Shown here one piece after another: positions 48,912 through 62,172 of a stretch of DNA of 64,000 bases. Under the pieces are notes generated by a model. That model made no database searches, had not been told where the DNA came from, and saw only the letters and a list, made by a program, of their open reading frames with translations. Position numbers and translations under genes: made by a program. Origin of the DNA: Panagrolaimus kolymaensis (taxonomy: Eukaryota; Nematoda; Chromadorea; Rhabditida; Panagrolaimidae); assembly GCA_028622995.1 (NCBI GenBank), contig JAJQJQ010000013.1:2666001-2730000 (forward strand), given 5' to 3'. Position 1 is the stretch's first letter, and each line of letters opens with the position of its first letter.

Positions 48912-49052
48912 TTAATAATGAGTCAACAACGACTTGGCCGCTGAAATTTTTTTAAATAAATTGGCAAAATTATCTTTTTTTCCCTTTAAGGCATTAGCCT
49001 TCTTTGCATGAATGATCATTGTAATTTCTTCTATTCTTTCATCAACAGACAT
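48912..49052 (-). CDS. Possible small protein or terminal exon
   Basis: From an ATG at 49052 the minus strand encodes 46 residues: MSVDERIEEITMIIHAKKAN, ALKGKKDNFANLFKKISAAK, SLLTHY. The frame stays open upstream and gives a hydrophobic stretch, FVFCLFYFVLSLIPPIIG, so this could be the last exon of a membrane protein whose start I cannot find. An acceptor-like ATTATAG sits two bases before the ATG, so a stand-alone start is also possible. Composition looks coding (charged amphipathic segments). No family recognised. Confidence 0.35.
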   Translation of the reverse strand: MSVDERIEEITMIIHAKKANALKGKKDNFANLFKKISAAKSLLTHY

Positions 49053-49475
49053 ACCTATAATTGGTGGGATTAATGAAAGTACAAAATAAAATAGGCAGAA
49101 TACGAAAATATATAAATAATAGAAGCAAAATTGAATTCAAACAAATTTTTCTTTTATTCTTTTTACAAAAAGTTTTTTTAAACCATTCATTTTTTATTCC
49201 TTAATTTTTCTTTGAGTCCATTTTTCCTCAAACCACTGCCTTTTTATTTCTTTTTTAAATATAAATTTTCAATTTACATCTGTGTTTTGATATATATAAG
49301 AAAGGTATATTTTCAAATTACCCACTGCTTACTTTGAGTTTTAGGAGCAGCTGCGTGAGAGCTAACTACTAATTTGTCAATATTTTATTTTTTACAGCTT
49401 CACTAAGCAACTGGATACAAACGTTTTTTCTTTTCATTTTTATTAAATTTTTCTTTTTTCAAAAACAAAATATAA

Positions 49476-52400
49476 ATGGCAGATTATAAAGTTTCGGATT
49501 TAAAATTTTATCATGAACCCGAACCAAATTTTGAATACATGGGTTTAATTAAATTTATTGCATGCATACAATTTATTTTGGAAATCCTTACTATTATTCA
49601 TGTTTCATATGTTTTAAGTATTTTAAGCAAAATAAAAGTTTGCCATTTGAATTTAAGAATTATTTCATGTGTTTTTTTATTTGAATTGATTCTCAAAGCT
49701 GTTACCAAGTAAGTTTTCTCTTTATTTTTTTCCAGCTAAAAATGGGAATTTTGGAATTCCTTTAACAAAAGCGTGGAAAAAAATCTTGGGAAGATATTTT
49801 TTCAAACTTAAATTATTTTACTCACAAAAAACCTTTTTAAAAAATTTGCAACTTTGTATTTTGAATTTAGTCTGCCAATTTTAAGAATTCGTCTTTACTT
49901 TTTTATGAATGCTTTTAAATTTAGCTTTTCTGGAATGTGTTTTTTCTAAGAAGGATAACTTTTAAATAGCCATAATTATTTTTGGTTTTTTCTTCTTTGC
50001 TTACGATTTACGTCAGTTGTTTATCTTTTTAATGAATGTCTTCACACTTTATAATTATTAAAGGCATTTAACTTTTTTCGTCATATAACTAAAGATCTCT
50101 GTTTTTAATGATTATTTCATAATTAGTCATTTATTTTTAAACACACATTTTAAATGTGTTTACTGTATTCTTTTGTTAAAAGGCGAAAATTTTTCTAGTT
50201 TTTTTATGTGAGTGTGAAAAAGTTTTTTATAAACCATGATGAAATACAATAAAAACGACTCATAGTAACCAGAATTTTAAACGAATCTTTTCAAGGTTTT
50301 TTATTTAAAAAAAGTTTGATGTTTGTTTACTCAAGCACACTTTTTACACTTTTTTTTCAGGGAAAAATGATTAAGGAAAAAAAATTTCTAATTTAAAATT
50401 TAAAATTCAAAAGTTTAATAATTCTTAGAACAAAATGCGTTTTAGAGCACCCGTATTTCTTATGACCAAATAAAATAGTGACTAACTTTTTTATAAAAAC
50501 CAAAGATTTGCATTTAAAGGCCCATAAATTAAATTGCATTGATAACTACTGACGGAAAAAATTAAAAAATTTCTTAATTTTTTAAATGTTGTTTTAAGTA
50601 TAATACAAAGCACTTTAATTGACCACTAAACAAAACAAAAAATTAGTTATTAAAATAATTAAATTTTCAATGATTAAACCCTAAACTTTGGCTATAAACG
50701 GAAATTCAAAACGTTAATTATTTTAAGTTTTTATTTTTCAGTATTTTGGTTTTGACGAAACTAATTACTGGTAAAACTTTCGTGATCACATCTTTCGGCT
50801 ACATTGTAGCCAATTCTCTTCAATGTACCTCCAATTATGTTTATTACTTTTTTCCATTATCCATTTTTGCTGAACGTTCAGTTTCGCTAATTTGGGCAAG
50901 AAAATATGAAAGATTTTTTTCACCAACTTTTATAATTACTTTGTGCTTAATTCCGGTAAGTTTTGTAATTAAAAAGCAGACGAAAAAAATGTCAAAAATT
51001 TAATTGTTGTTAAATTTTGTTGTGTTTTAGTTTGCTTGCTCAGCTTATCTCACAGTACATTTAATGCTACTTCAACATTGGATGCCCATTGTTTATGTTT
51101 ATAGTATTGCAAATGCTATGATTACGTCATGTTGGACGGTAAGTGAAAAAAACATAATTATTCCAAACAAATTTTAAGTCATTAAAATATACTTAAGACC
51201 TGGCTGCATATTTTTTGTACAAAAAAGATCTAAAAAATGCAATTATCCTCTAAATTTCCATTTTGAGTATCAAAAAAACACAAACGTAGCCAGTCATATA
51301 CAGTTATACCTTGTACTCAAGTGTCAAAGATTTTTTTGACTATAATTTCTAGCCTTTATAATCTGCAATTGTTTTGTTTTATTTTTGGTTGCAAGAATTT
51401 AGTGAAGATTACTGTTTCGTAAAAAAAGAAAAATGTCTTAAATTAAAGAATATACAATTATCCAAAAAAAGTGCGAGATATTTGAAAATTACTCCTTTAC
51501 GAATAACAAAAATGCTAAGATTTAAATAACTGTTACATAGTTACGATACTTGTAAGAAATATTAGGAGAAAAATTACATACATGTTTAGTTATTTTAGTA
51601 ATGACTTTATTTAGCGTTTAAATTTATTCCTAGAATAACTGGAGCGTTGTAGTTTACACTGGTAATTTTTATTTCTGTTAAAAAAATTTCGTACCACTTC
51701 ACTTTTTAAAATATTCAATTAAATTGTTACTTTCTGCTGCAAACTTTTATTTAAAGTTAAAAATAAGAATGAATTATATAAATAATAAGTTTCAAAACGA
51801 TCTTTGCTTTACTCTTTTTCAAAGTTAGTTTTGGTTCAAATGTCCAAAAAAATGATTTCTTAAAGGTTCCGAAAATTGTTTTTGAAAATAAAAATGCTCT
51901 GTTAAAATAATGATTATTTTCAGGGCTATTTTGTAATATATTTTTGCACAAAAAAATATTTCTTAAAACATACCAATCAAAGTTTATCTGAAAGATATCA
52001 AAGATATGAAAATTTGCGAGCAAATAAAACTATGTTTTGGTTTGCTGTGGTTTCATGGATAAGCATAATTATTGGATTTATTTATATTCAAGTTTTTGCT
52101 AATCATAAAAAATTATGGTAAGAAAGCATTTTCCCATAATTTGGATAGAATCGAAGAAAGAAAATTTTTTAGGCCTCTGATAAGTGATGTAAATGTAAAT
52201 GCTTTGTTGCGGTTAATTCTCGACACATTGCAAGCATTTATATTTTTAATATTTCCAATTTCATTTATGTTTGTTCATAAAAGGCTGCTGAGAAAATATA
52301 TGTAAGTCTAATGTCAAAAATTAAAAAAATTAATGCGTCTTCTCCTTCTTCAGAGAAAAGAAAAAAGAGAAAAAAATTTTTTTTTGCAAATTTCTTTCAA

Positions 52401-52674
52401 AAAATTTACAATTTATTTTAACAATTTTCTGATAGAAAAAAAATTTGTTATTTTTTAATCATATTATAGGGAAACATTTTCTCATTTTTCCAAATTATGC
52501 AATCCCAAATCTCGAGTTTATTCAGAAGCATCATTACAATCTGGAATTTGTGTGAAATCCGTTACAGGTCAAAACATGGTTTGCACGAATGAACAAGAAA
52601 AATATTTTCAAATGCTTGCAACTGATTGGGGAGACAATTTTCAAAATATGGTTGTTGCTACAACGAGTGTTTAG
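49476..52674 (+). CDS. Serpentine chemoreceptor, Sre-like
   Basis: Six exons (49476-49708, 50742-50955, 51031-51138, 51924-52117, 52173-52301, 52470-52674) join in frame to 360 residues, the normal size of class E receptors. Signature parts: after TM3 FAERSVSLIWARKYERFFSP (ER....W...YE); after TM5 LSERYQRYENLRANK, as LS.RYQ..EN in SRE proteins; and the C-terminal NEQEKYFQMLATDWGDNF, like the YF..L...W ending of the family. Intron 1 is about 1 kb and intron 3 about 0.8 kb; a minus-strand frame at 51757-52023 lies over intron 3 and exon 4 and is a shadow. Sre receptors are chemosensory. Confidence 0.85.
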
Positions 52675-54156
52675 AAGAAGAAAAAAAGTATTATAGTTTT
52701 GTGTGTGAAATTTTTTCAAAGATTTTAAATTATGAATCAATGTTTTGTTGTTTAAACAAAAAATGAAAACAATAAAAGTGATTGTTTTTTTAAAAGGATG
52801 GAAATAACAAACAATAAGAATTTTCTTCCACTGTGTATGAAGATGCTTGCAACTAGCGGTTTTGAAGTTTACATTTTAAAATAAATGTTTTTAATTTTTG
52901 AAGCTTCTGACCATTGATTTTCACCTTTGAAGAAGTGCTGCTTCGAATTTAATTTTTAGTTTTTTTAATAAATGACGTCTTTATTTTAGCAAAAATATTT
53001 CACTTTTTTTCGCTACGAACTTCCACAGAAGAATTTGCGCCAAGATTTTAGTGAAAAAAAATTTTTTAGCCGTCTTTTTGAACTGTTTTCATAATTTATG
53101 CAATTTATTTGCAAATCTATTTTTTCCTTTCTGGGAAGTAATGAATATTTAATTCTACGAATTATCGGCGATAGTAAAAAATTAGTTATCGAGTTTGGTA
53201 AATTTCAGAAACTTAGTGTTCCTTAGAAACTTTTAATTAATAACAAAAATTATTGCATTAAAAAATGACATTCAAAACCTTCTTTAAAAATGCAACGTCT
53301 GAAATAATAACAAACAAAATCAGTAAAATACGCGAAAAAAAAAATAATAAACAAAATAATGAACAAAAAAAGTTGGAGAGATGAAGGAAAAATGAGAAGG
53401 TATGGTCGGTTAGGACACGAAAATCAAGAGCACCCCCGGTGTATTTTTTTGTTTTCAAGAAAACAATGATTTCTACACATTAAAATTATTTGTCTCACAA
53501 TTTTGGTAAATGAAAAAAAAACAAGGAAGTAAAAGAAAAAAATTATATAAAATCTATTGACTTTTATTATTGTTTTTTTACAGGCGAATTTGTTAAAAAT
53601 AACATTTACAAATATATAAATACGTACAACTTTCTTTGTTTTTATTTATATGGTGAAAAGATTCTTAAACACGGAAGGGAAATTTTTAAAGATGATAAGA
53701 TTATGATTATTTTTTTGGTTCAAAAAAGTTTTTTCGTTTTTGTCGAAAATAAAAATATTGAAGCCCTTTATTAAATTATTTTTTTACTCTCTATTTTCTT
53801 AAAATTTGTGCCCTTTTTTGGGACTGATCTCAAGTGCCCTCATTTTTTATTGTAACACTTTTTTATTATTTTCTTACAAAACCCTTCGAAAAGGGGGTTC
53901 CTAATTTTTTTCTTCTTCTCTTCTCTTTTTGTTTTCTCTATACACCCTTTCTTCGCAATATTCTTTAACTTTTAACGCTCTTTGTTTTACTTTTTTATTT
54001 TATCCTTAATCAATAAGTCTGATCGGTGATCACCACAAAAACGCAAAAGATAATAATAACACCTCATCATCGCGGTAATTAAATGTTACACTTAATTACC
54101 TCAGTCTGAAACCCGTGAAACCAACTTAATATTAATTATTTTTTTAGCGAAACAAA
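52675..54156. other. Intergenic before the Na+/H+ exchanger
   Basis: About 1.5 kb with no supported gene. The last 30 bases contain ATTTTTTTAG, a probable (trans-)splice acceptor 10 bases before the exchanger ATG. Confidence 0.45.
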
Positions 54157-57100
54157 ATGTTTAGAAAGTTGTTCATTATTTATTCTTTAATAATTTTATT
54201 TATTTTTATGGTGGTTGTTAAAGCTGAAAATGTTTCAACAAGTTCTCAAAAACCTAAAAATCAACATTTTCAAATATTTTCTGTAGATTGGAGTCATGTT
54301 CAAGCTGCATATACCGTGACGATATGGATTTTGGTTGCATCCATAGCTAAGATTTGTAAGTTTTTCTCATTCTTTTTTTTAATAACCTAAAATTTTACCC
54401 TACTCTTTTTTCCTAAAAAAAAATGCTTTTCTTCTCGAAAACTAAACCTTTTTTTAAAGGCTCTTAAGTTTTCATATTTTTGACTTTCCAAAAAAAGAGT
54501 CAATTTAAAAAAATTGTTTGGATTTAAACTTATTTGAACATTTTTTTTTTGCAAAGTAATCATCCCAAATTAGCTTAATGCAAAATTTTTGCTTTTTTAT
54601 GACTCTTTTTCTCTCATTAATTATCAAAAAGCATCTCACAAAATAATTTCTAATATCTTTTTACTAAATTTTATAAATCAAAGATCTCAAATTTTTTTTC
54701 GTTCCAAAACTTTGTACAAAATACAAACATCGCAAGAGTTTTTTATTTTTTTTGACATCAAACACCAATCATAAAAAATAGCGAACTTTCTGAACCTTTC
54801 TCGTTCCATTTATTTTGCACAAAAAACAAAAAACAATTAATCAATCAAAATAATATTCCATTAAATTTTTTTTAGTGTTTCATGTAAATAAAAAATTTGG
54901 TGATGCACTTCCTGATTCTGCATGTTTAATCGTCGTGGGTCTCATCGTTGGCTATTTACTCAAAGAAGCAAATGTAAATCGAAATATATTTAGCCTTGAT
55001 TCAACTACATTCTTTTTATATTTATTGCCTCCAATTATTTTTGATGCCGGATATTTTATGCCTAATCGCCAGCTATTTGAAAATTTTGATTCCGTTATGG
55101 TTTTTGCGTTTATTGGAACCATTTTTAATACTTTAGCCATTGCATCGACGCTTTATTTATGTGGAAATTATTATAATTTATTTTCAGTGGAATTTAGTTT
55201 ATTTGAAATTTTACTTTTTGCTTCTCTCATTTCCGCTGTGGATCCAGTGGCTGTGATCGCTGTGTTTGAAGAAATTAATGTAATTGAATTTTTATTTATA
55301 AATGTTTTTGGTGAAGCTTTATTTAATGATGGCGCCGCAGTGGTTTTATATTTGCTATTTAAAAAATTTAATTATATTGGCCCAGAAAATTTGATAACTT
55401 CGGATTATGTTGCTGGTGGACTTTCATTTTTCGTAATCACATTTGGTGGTATTTTTATTGGAGTTGTTTGTGCGGCAGTTGTGAGCTTTGAAACAAAATT
55501 CACTGATCCCGTAAAAATTTTGGCTCCCGTCCTAATTTTTGCTTTTCCATATTTGGCTTATTTAACAGCAGAAATGTTAGGAGTTTCATCCATTTTTGCA
55601 ATTATCACTTGCGGAATTGCAATGAAAGAATATGTTAAAGGCAATGTAAGCCAAGAAGCTATAATTTCAGTAAAATATTTTACTAAATTACTCGCTCAAT
55701 CATCTGAAACAATAATATTTATGTTTTTGGGTCTTTCAACGATTTCAAGCGATCATTTATGGGATACAAATTTTGTAATTATTACAATTCTTTCATGCTT
55801 AATTTTTCGAACCATTGGTGTCGTGGCTCAATGCACTTTGCTAAATTGTTTTCGAACCAAGCAATTTACCCCCGTGGATCAATTTGTTCTTTCCTATGGC
55901 GGATTGAGAGGTGCCATAGCTTTTGGTTTAGCTGTATCTATGCCAGGAATAATCATCGCTAAACCCATGTTTATTACAACTACAATAGCAGTAATTTTTT
56001 TTACAGTTTTTGTTCAAGGAATTTCCATACGGCCTTTGCTAAATTGGTTAAATGTTGAAAAAGCGGATGATCGACAAGCAACTATGGCTGAAAATATTTA
56101 TAATCGATATTGTGATTATACTATGAGTGGAATCGAAGATATTGCAGGTAGAGTTATTTATTTAAAAAAATACTAGGAAAAAACCCAGAAAATTATTTTT
56201 TAACCATAAGATTAGTAAAAGAAAACGAAAAATCAAAATATCTCTTTGGCTATTATTCTAAGCTTTCCAAATATCTTTTTTTAATAAGATCGTTCAAAAT
56301 TAAAATAAAAAACTGTATTTTTTCTATAAAAATAGATAATTCGTAGAAAAAAAAGAAGTTTTTTTTATTATTTTTTTGAAATTCATTTTGCACATTTGTT
56401 TGCAAAATCTGCTACCATATAATTCCAATTTTTTGACTTTATCATGCAAAAATTAATTCAGATGCGTTTGTTAAAAAATTCATAAAAATTAACTTAAATT
56501 AATAAATTTTATTCTTTAAAAAATTATTCAAAAAAAAGTTTTTTAATTAGATTCCGAAAGATTTTTAGTTTTTTAAATACCAACTGTATTAATAAACTAA
56601 ATTTTGCAGGTCAAAAAGGGAAGCATTCGATTCGCCACTTTTACGAGCGAATTAATGCCAAAATATTGAAACCAATTTTAATAAAATCATTTCAAAAACA
56701 AACATTTGATGCATCACAAATAGTACGGGCTTACACTAAAATAACTTTACAAGAGGCAATGGAAGTTGTGGAGCAAGGTCAACAAAAACCCAGCAGTATT
56801 CCTCGAAGTTCATCAAATACTTCAAACTCAGATATTCAAAGTGGACCTCCAAATCTTGAAACTTCTCCGCCTCCAAAAAATGCTGCAACTTCTTATGCTC
56901 AATTTGAAATGGATTCACTTTATAAAATGTTTTCACAATTATTGGATAGAAAAATTGATGAAATTAGAGGAGCAGTTCAAAATGAAGTTGAAACAGTCAG
57001 GGGAAATAATTTGGAGACTGATATAGCCGATGATTATATTGGAATGATGAGAAGAAATTATGCCTTTTCAAGCCCCGATTTACAAGCAGCAAGTCAACAA

Positions 57101-57193
57101 CAAGAAAATCAATTACAAAATTCCTCAAATCATGAGTTATATCATCGACAACAATCTCATCCAATTATTTCCACGAGGATTATGAAATATTAA
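54157..57193 (+). CDS. Na+/H+ exchanger, SLC9/NHX family
   Basis: Exons 54157-54355, 54876-56147 and 56610-57193 give 684 residues. A signal-like first helix (LFIIYSLIILFIFMVVV) leads into about 12 membrane helices. Family landmarks: LLPPIIFDAGYFMPNRQLFE near residue 118; SAVDPVAVIAVFEE near 186; VFGEALFNDGAAVVLY near 210, with the Asn-Asp transport site; and FVLSYGGLRGAIAFGLAVSM in the late transporter core. The cytosolic tail starts GQKGKHSIRHFYERINAKIL and becomes Ser/Gln-rich. It exchanges Na+ for H+ across the membrane to set pH. In C. elegans the NHX family works in intestine, excretory cell and hypodermis. Plasma-membrane type is favoured by sequence but not proven. A complete, conserved gene with no sign of decay. 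Confidence 0.93.
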
Positions 57194-59268
57194 AATAGAT
57201 TAAATTTTTTGTAGATAAAAATTTATATTTTCTTTGTTTGTAAATAAAATGGAAGTTTTATAAGTATACTTTTTTATGTTTTTGTCAGATCAATTTGAAA
57301 AAAAGTTTTTTTCTTCATAGCTTTCCAATTTCTTTGTGTCTTTTTTGAATCAATAACAAATTCTCTTTCATTGAGTGTGCACGAAAAAAGCTTAGGGTTA
57401 AAATTTGCTCGCAAACGAACGAGCGGCTGGGTTTTAATTTATGCAAAGAAAACTATTGTTTGTGCATTAGAAGACGAAAATAAAATGGCACCAAGTAAGT
57501 CTTTCCTCCAATCAACGAAAGAATTAATTTTTTTTATATCTTTATTATTATTTTATTTTTTTATTGTGATACTAGCCCGCGTTATCACTACGTAATTTTT
57601 CCTTTTTTTTGTAATAAGCCGCATTATCCGATCTAAAAAATTTCATTGATAATTTTTAACTTTTGTATGCAACGATTGAAATAGCATATCTTTCGTAGAG
57701 AAAAGAGTTCTTTAACGGTTCTAGACAGAAAAAATCTTTCATTTTAATAAGGAAAAACAAAAAAAAAGCAATTTTAAATATTCAAATAAACAAAAAAAAA
57801 CAAGAGGAGCAAAGAGAATGGCGTTGGATTGGAAAACTTATAGAAAACTGAGGGGTTTCGTTTCGACTAAAAAAAGAGGGAAGTATGTCCGTCCGTCCAC
57901 CTCCTGTGTTCAAGTCGAATTAAAAAATTTTGGGTGCAGCTATCGAAAAAACCTGAGCACATCATATTGTCTATGTTTGTTTCGTTAACTCATTTCTTTA
58001 TTGATTTTTCTTTTCAGTTTTAGCGCTGCCAAAAGATCATGAACCATTTTTTTTAGCGTTGAGTGTATTAAAAATAAGTTGACACACACAAATGTAAACA
58101 AATCCCTCAGAGATTAATCACATGATCTGACAGAGAAAAAAAAATTAACTTTTTGTTTTTGTTTACTTTATTTTTAATTATGCATTTTTACTACCCTCTA
58201 AAAAGGGACTGGCTGATAAAAAACATTATCAGGTGATTGATTGGATTTTTTTATAAAAATAAAATATTTTTTTCATGCCGCTCGGAAAAGTACAAAAGTA
58301 AACAGTATTGATTGAAACAAAAAAGTTCTATGATGAGTTTTGAATATTTCAAGAAATTCTTTTTTTTTCTTATTTTCGTGGAAACTTTTGAAGTAATAAT
58401 ATTGTTGGACATCAACGAAAATTGATTTCTTTTTATCTCTGAATACTTTAGAAAGTCAAATTTTGACATTTTGTTGATAATAAATTTAAATGCTAGTTTT
58501 TTTGATCCGCTAGGGAAATTTATTATATTAATTTTTATCAAAATATAAAAAAAAATATTTCTTCAAACAAAAAATTCAAAAAGAAAAAGAAAAAAGGAAG
58601 GTAAACTAAAAAAATTTTATAAGAAAAAAGCAAGTCGTTGTCTATTTTTTCGCCATTTGTGCTCTCTTCTTTTTCTTTTCTTTTGAAATGTAAAATACAC
58701 TTCTTTTTTTGAATGTGCAACTGAGCAAAGCAAAAAAAAAAGCTTTACACCTTCGAGTTGTTTCTTTCGCGCCGCAATGACATTTTAGTATTTTTTTTCT
58801 TATTGATTTTCTCAACAACACCCAAGCCTTTACATTGTACTTTCATATAGTTTTTGCTTCTTTTAGCGATTTATTCATCATTTTTAAAATAGTTTAATTT
58901 TTTGTAATATTTTATTTCTCTTTTCTTTGCGATTTTATATAATCAATTTTAATTAAAAGCAATTACTGCGAATTAGATCATTTGAAGCAATAATATGTTT
59001 TTCCATTAGATGGCACACATTTTTGTTTGTTATCGAAGTTCCTCACTCATGCTGTGTAAACAAATTCTTCAAAAAAAAAATTGAAAATGCTATCTCAAAC
59101 CTAAATTAAAAATTAGACGAGATTAATTTGTATATGCAATTGCGAAGAGAATCCCGAATCTTATTTTAACTAAAATGTAAGATACTTATTAAGCAAAATT
59201 AGAAATAATGCCAAAGCCTAAAAGATACAACAAATAAACACAGCGGTATAAATGGTTTTTTTTATGTT
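57194..59268. other. Intergenic, possible first exon at 57485
   Basis: ATG GCA CCA A at 57485-57494 is followed by a consensus donor, GTAAGT, and so could be a tiny first coding exon, but I could not find a convincing continuation. The open frame read around it (57371-57595) has no ATG at its start and no known similarity. The rest is A+T-rich without recognised elements. Confidence 0.3.
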
Positions 59269-61247
59269 GTAATAAGTAGAGACGTGCACGCACCCTTGCA
59301 ACGCTAGTGTTCCCTCCACTTTTTTTCTGCCAATGTAATGATTTCAAAAGGATTACAGTAGAATTTTTTTTGCTTGATTTTTTTTTAATTTTTATTTTAT
59401 TTATAATATGTAATTTTTATCGTACATCCCGAATATGCTAATTTTGGAAAAGGTTGTTTCTCTAAAAATGCTCAAAACTTGCGAAAAACATAGTTTTTTA
59501 GCTTGTTTACCCCAACCTCAGCTCCAGGGCTTTGCGATATATCGAATATCGATATCGAATATCGAAATATCGGTGCTTTTTTTAGATATCGAATATCGAA
59601 TATCGATATCGGAAAAATAAATTTTAATATCGAATATCGAATATCGATATCGAGTTTTTGTCGATATATCGGACAAAATCGATATTTTCATTTGATTATT
59701 TTCCGAAAAAACTTAAGCATTTTTTGTTCATTTTTTAGCTCTGAATATTTATTTTCACTTAGTTTTTTACAGCAAACTAAAGCAAAGAAGCAACTATTTG
59801 AGTTTAAAGTGAAGAATTGCCTCCAAAGCAAATGGGTAAAAGTTGGTTTCGAATATTGGTTCAAAATGAATAAAATTTTCGCAATAAAAAAGAATGCAAA
59901 TGTTTTACTAAAAGATTCTTTTTCTTTTTTTAAGAACTTTGCCATAAAGAATTTCCAAAAGAGCGATTACAATCAAAATTACTAGGAATAAAAAAAATTG
60001 ATTGATAATAAGATTACCTTCAATTTTGCTAGCTTCTAAGCCATTTATTTCTTTGAATTTTTGGTTTTGTCTTTTTGCGTAAAAAGACTTAAAAAATTTC
60101 AAGAGAATTAAAACTTTCTATTAAAAAAAATCTATTATAACCCCTTACTTAACCGTTAAAAACAAAACCAAAAAAAAAATTTTAAACCCAGACTTGATAA
60201 TAATTAAAAAGTATCGAATATCGATATCGAATATCGAAATATCGGGCATTTTTTAGATATCGAAATATCGAATATCGATATCGAAGAAAAAAAATTAGAT
60301 ATCGAATATCGAATATCGATATCGGGAAAAAATTTTATAATATCGAATATCGAATATCGATATCGGGACTTACAAATATCGATATCGCAAAGCCCTGCTC
60401 AGCTCCCTTTTGATAAGTTACTTATACCATCGGATAGAGAATTCAATTTTACACATATAGGAAAAATGGCAACTTCCCGGAACTTCCCGAACCCATTCAT
60501 TTTAAAGAAAAACGATTAAAAGCTACAAAAATGCTTTGATGATCAAAAAAGTTGCAAAAACGATGCTTTCTCTTGTCGTCTGGCCCTTAAGCATCTTTTC
60601 AAGTTTCAACATGAAAATCATAAATTCTCTCTTTCAGAACTTATTGAAAATTTAAAGTTAATAATCTACTCAGATCCACCAAGAGAATAAATAAAATTGT
60701 TTTAATTTTTGTTATAGTTGTTGTTTTAGTTTCTTAGAAAATATAAAAATTCTTTAAAAAATACAAAATTCAAAAACCCAAAAAAATACAAAAAACAAAA
60801 TCCAAAAAAAGCCCGAAAAAATCAACAAAAAAATATAAAAAATGGGCACCTCCTCTTTCCAGATACCTTGACGTGGTTGTGAGGCAGAAACGCTATTATG
60901 TATAGTAGGCTAAAGTCTGGAAAAATAAATGAAATATTTCTTATAAATAAATTACCGCTAGAAAATAAAGTAAAATAGTCATTTTCTAAAGCATGAAGCA
61001 AAAAAAATAGTGGAAAAATAATGCGATTTGTTTGAAAAAGACGCAAATAAAGAAGTGAACGAAGTGTTCTCCGGCAGAAATTTTTTTGATTTTTTGATTT
61101 TTCGGCGCTAAATTTCTATAATATTTATATATATTTTTTGTAAATCTTTTACGCATTTGCACTAATATTGACATTGCGAATCTTTTGGGATAAAAATTAT
61201 TCAATATCGGAACATTTGAAAAAACCGTGCACGTCTCTAGTAATAAG
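59269..61247. mobile_element. hAT-type element (outer), with nested insertion
   Basis: Terminal inverted repeats TAGAGACGTGCACG (59277-59290) and CGTGCACGTCTCTA (61226-61239) are flanked by an exact 8-bp direct repeat, GTAATAAG, at 59269-59276 and 61240-61247. Ends fit the hAT consensus YARNG. Without the nested element its length is about 1.08 kb. No transposase frame was found; open frames of 60-75 residues on the minus strand are unlike any transposase. Non-autonomous. Confidence 0.92.
59517..60405. mobile_element. hAT-type element nested in the previous one
   Basis: CAGGGCTTTGCGATAT (from 59525) and ATATCGCAAAGCCCTG (to 60397) are terminal inverted repeats with an exact 8-bp target duplication, CTCAGCTC, at 59517-59524 and 60398-60405. 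Both subterminal regions are packed with the motif AATATCGATATCG in tandem and inverted forms, typical of hAT subterminal binding repeats. The open frames at 59435-59985 are the translation of this repeat plus a random stretch, with no transposase similarity. It inserted after the outer element. Confidence 0.93.
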
Positions 61248-62172
61248 GCTTTTTTTACTTTTAAAAAAAATTTTTTGCGAGAGAAAAAAATTTACACATA
61301 GCGTAAATATGTTTAATTATATTAATATTAAACCAAAAAAAGCAATTTTGTAGAGATTGGGTCAGTCATCTCTTCCAAAATCGTTTCATGTAAAGATCCA
61401 TTTTCATATGCTTGAAAAGCAAATTTATAATAAACCTTTTCTCATCCTTCTAGCCTTAAATCGTCATGGAAAATAAGAAAGACCTATATTTTAAAAATTT
61501 GATGTCATACTTATCTTTTCATCTTCTTTTTTCATTAAAAAAAACTTGTTTTTAGCCTCAATTTTTTTTTCTTTCTATTATTTTCTTTCCAATAACATTT
61601 TTTGTTAAGTCATTTTAGCGATTTACATATTTATTGATTTTAAAGGAGCCAAAATTTTGCTTTATTTTTTTTGAAAGCTAGTTCATTTCTTTTATGTTTT
61701 CTTAAAATACGTTGTGCAAGCAAGTTTTGTTATCAAATCTTGTTCTATTTTTGAATTTTTTGTTCTTAGGATTTTGTTGGTTTTTATAATATATTTAATG
61801 GATAAAACATAATTTTACAAGATCAGCATTTATTAAATGCTTTGACGTTTAATTCTTCTTACAGTAAGAAATAAATCAAGCATAAAGCTTTCAAAATTTT
61901 AATGCACACAAAAAAATTAAAAAAACTATTAACGCTAGACTAAACAAATTTGCAAAAAGGCAAATAAATTAAGATAGAAAAAAATTAAATTACCTAAAAA
62001 CATGTAAAATTTTAATAACAAAGTTTATTTATTTTTTTTATATAAAATAAAAAGTTACTTACCAGATAAAGGATTATTTTATTAAGTGACAAAAGTTTAT
62101 TTTTATCAAAAAGATTTTGAAATCGAACAATTTTTTTATGGAAGCCAAAAAATTTCTGAAACTTTAATTGCC
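61248..62172. other. Intergenic, no gene seen
   Basis: A+T-rich sequence upstream of the receptor gene. No exon or repeat recognised. Confidence 0.4.

Noticed and set aside
51757..52023. 88-residue minus-strand open frame
   Set aside because: Covers intron 3 and exon 4 of the Sre-like gene on the opposite strand.
54090..54112. SL1-like sequence (TTAATTACC..AGT.TGA)
   Set aside because: Only about 15 of 22 positions match the nematode spliced leader, and no donor site or SL-RNA body follows.
59503..59985. 160-residue open frame with ISNIDIEYRNI repeats
   Set aside because: Direct translation of the ATATCG subterminal repeats of the nested hAT-type element.
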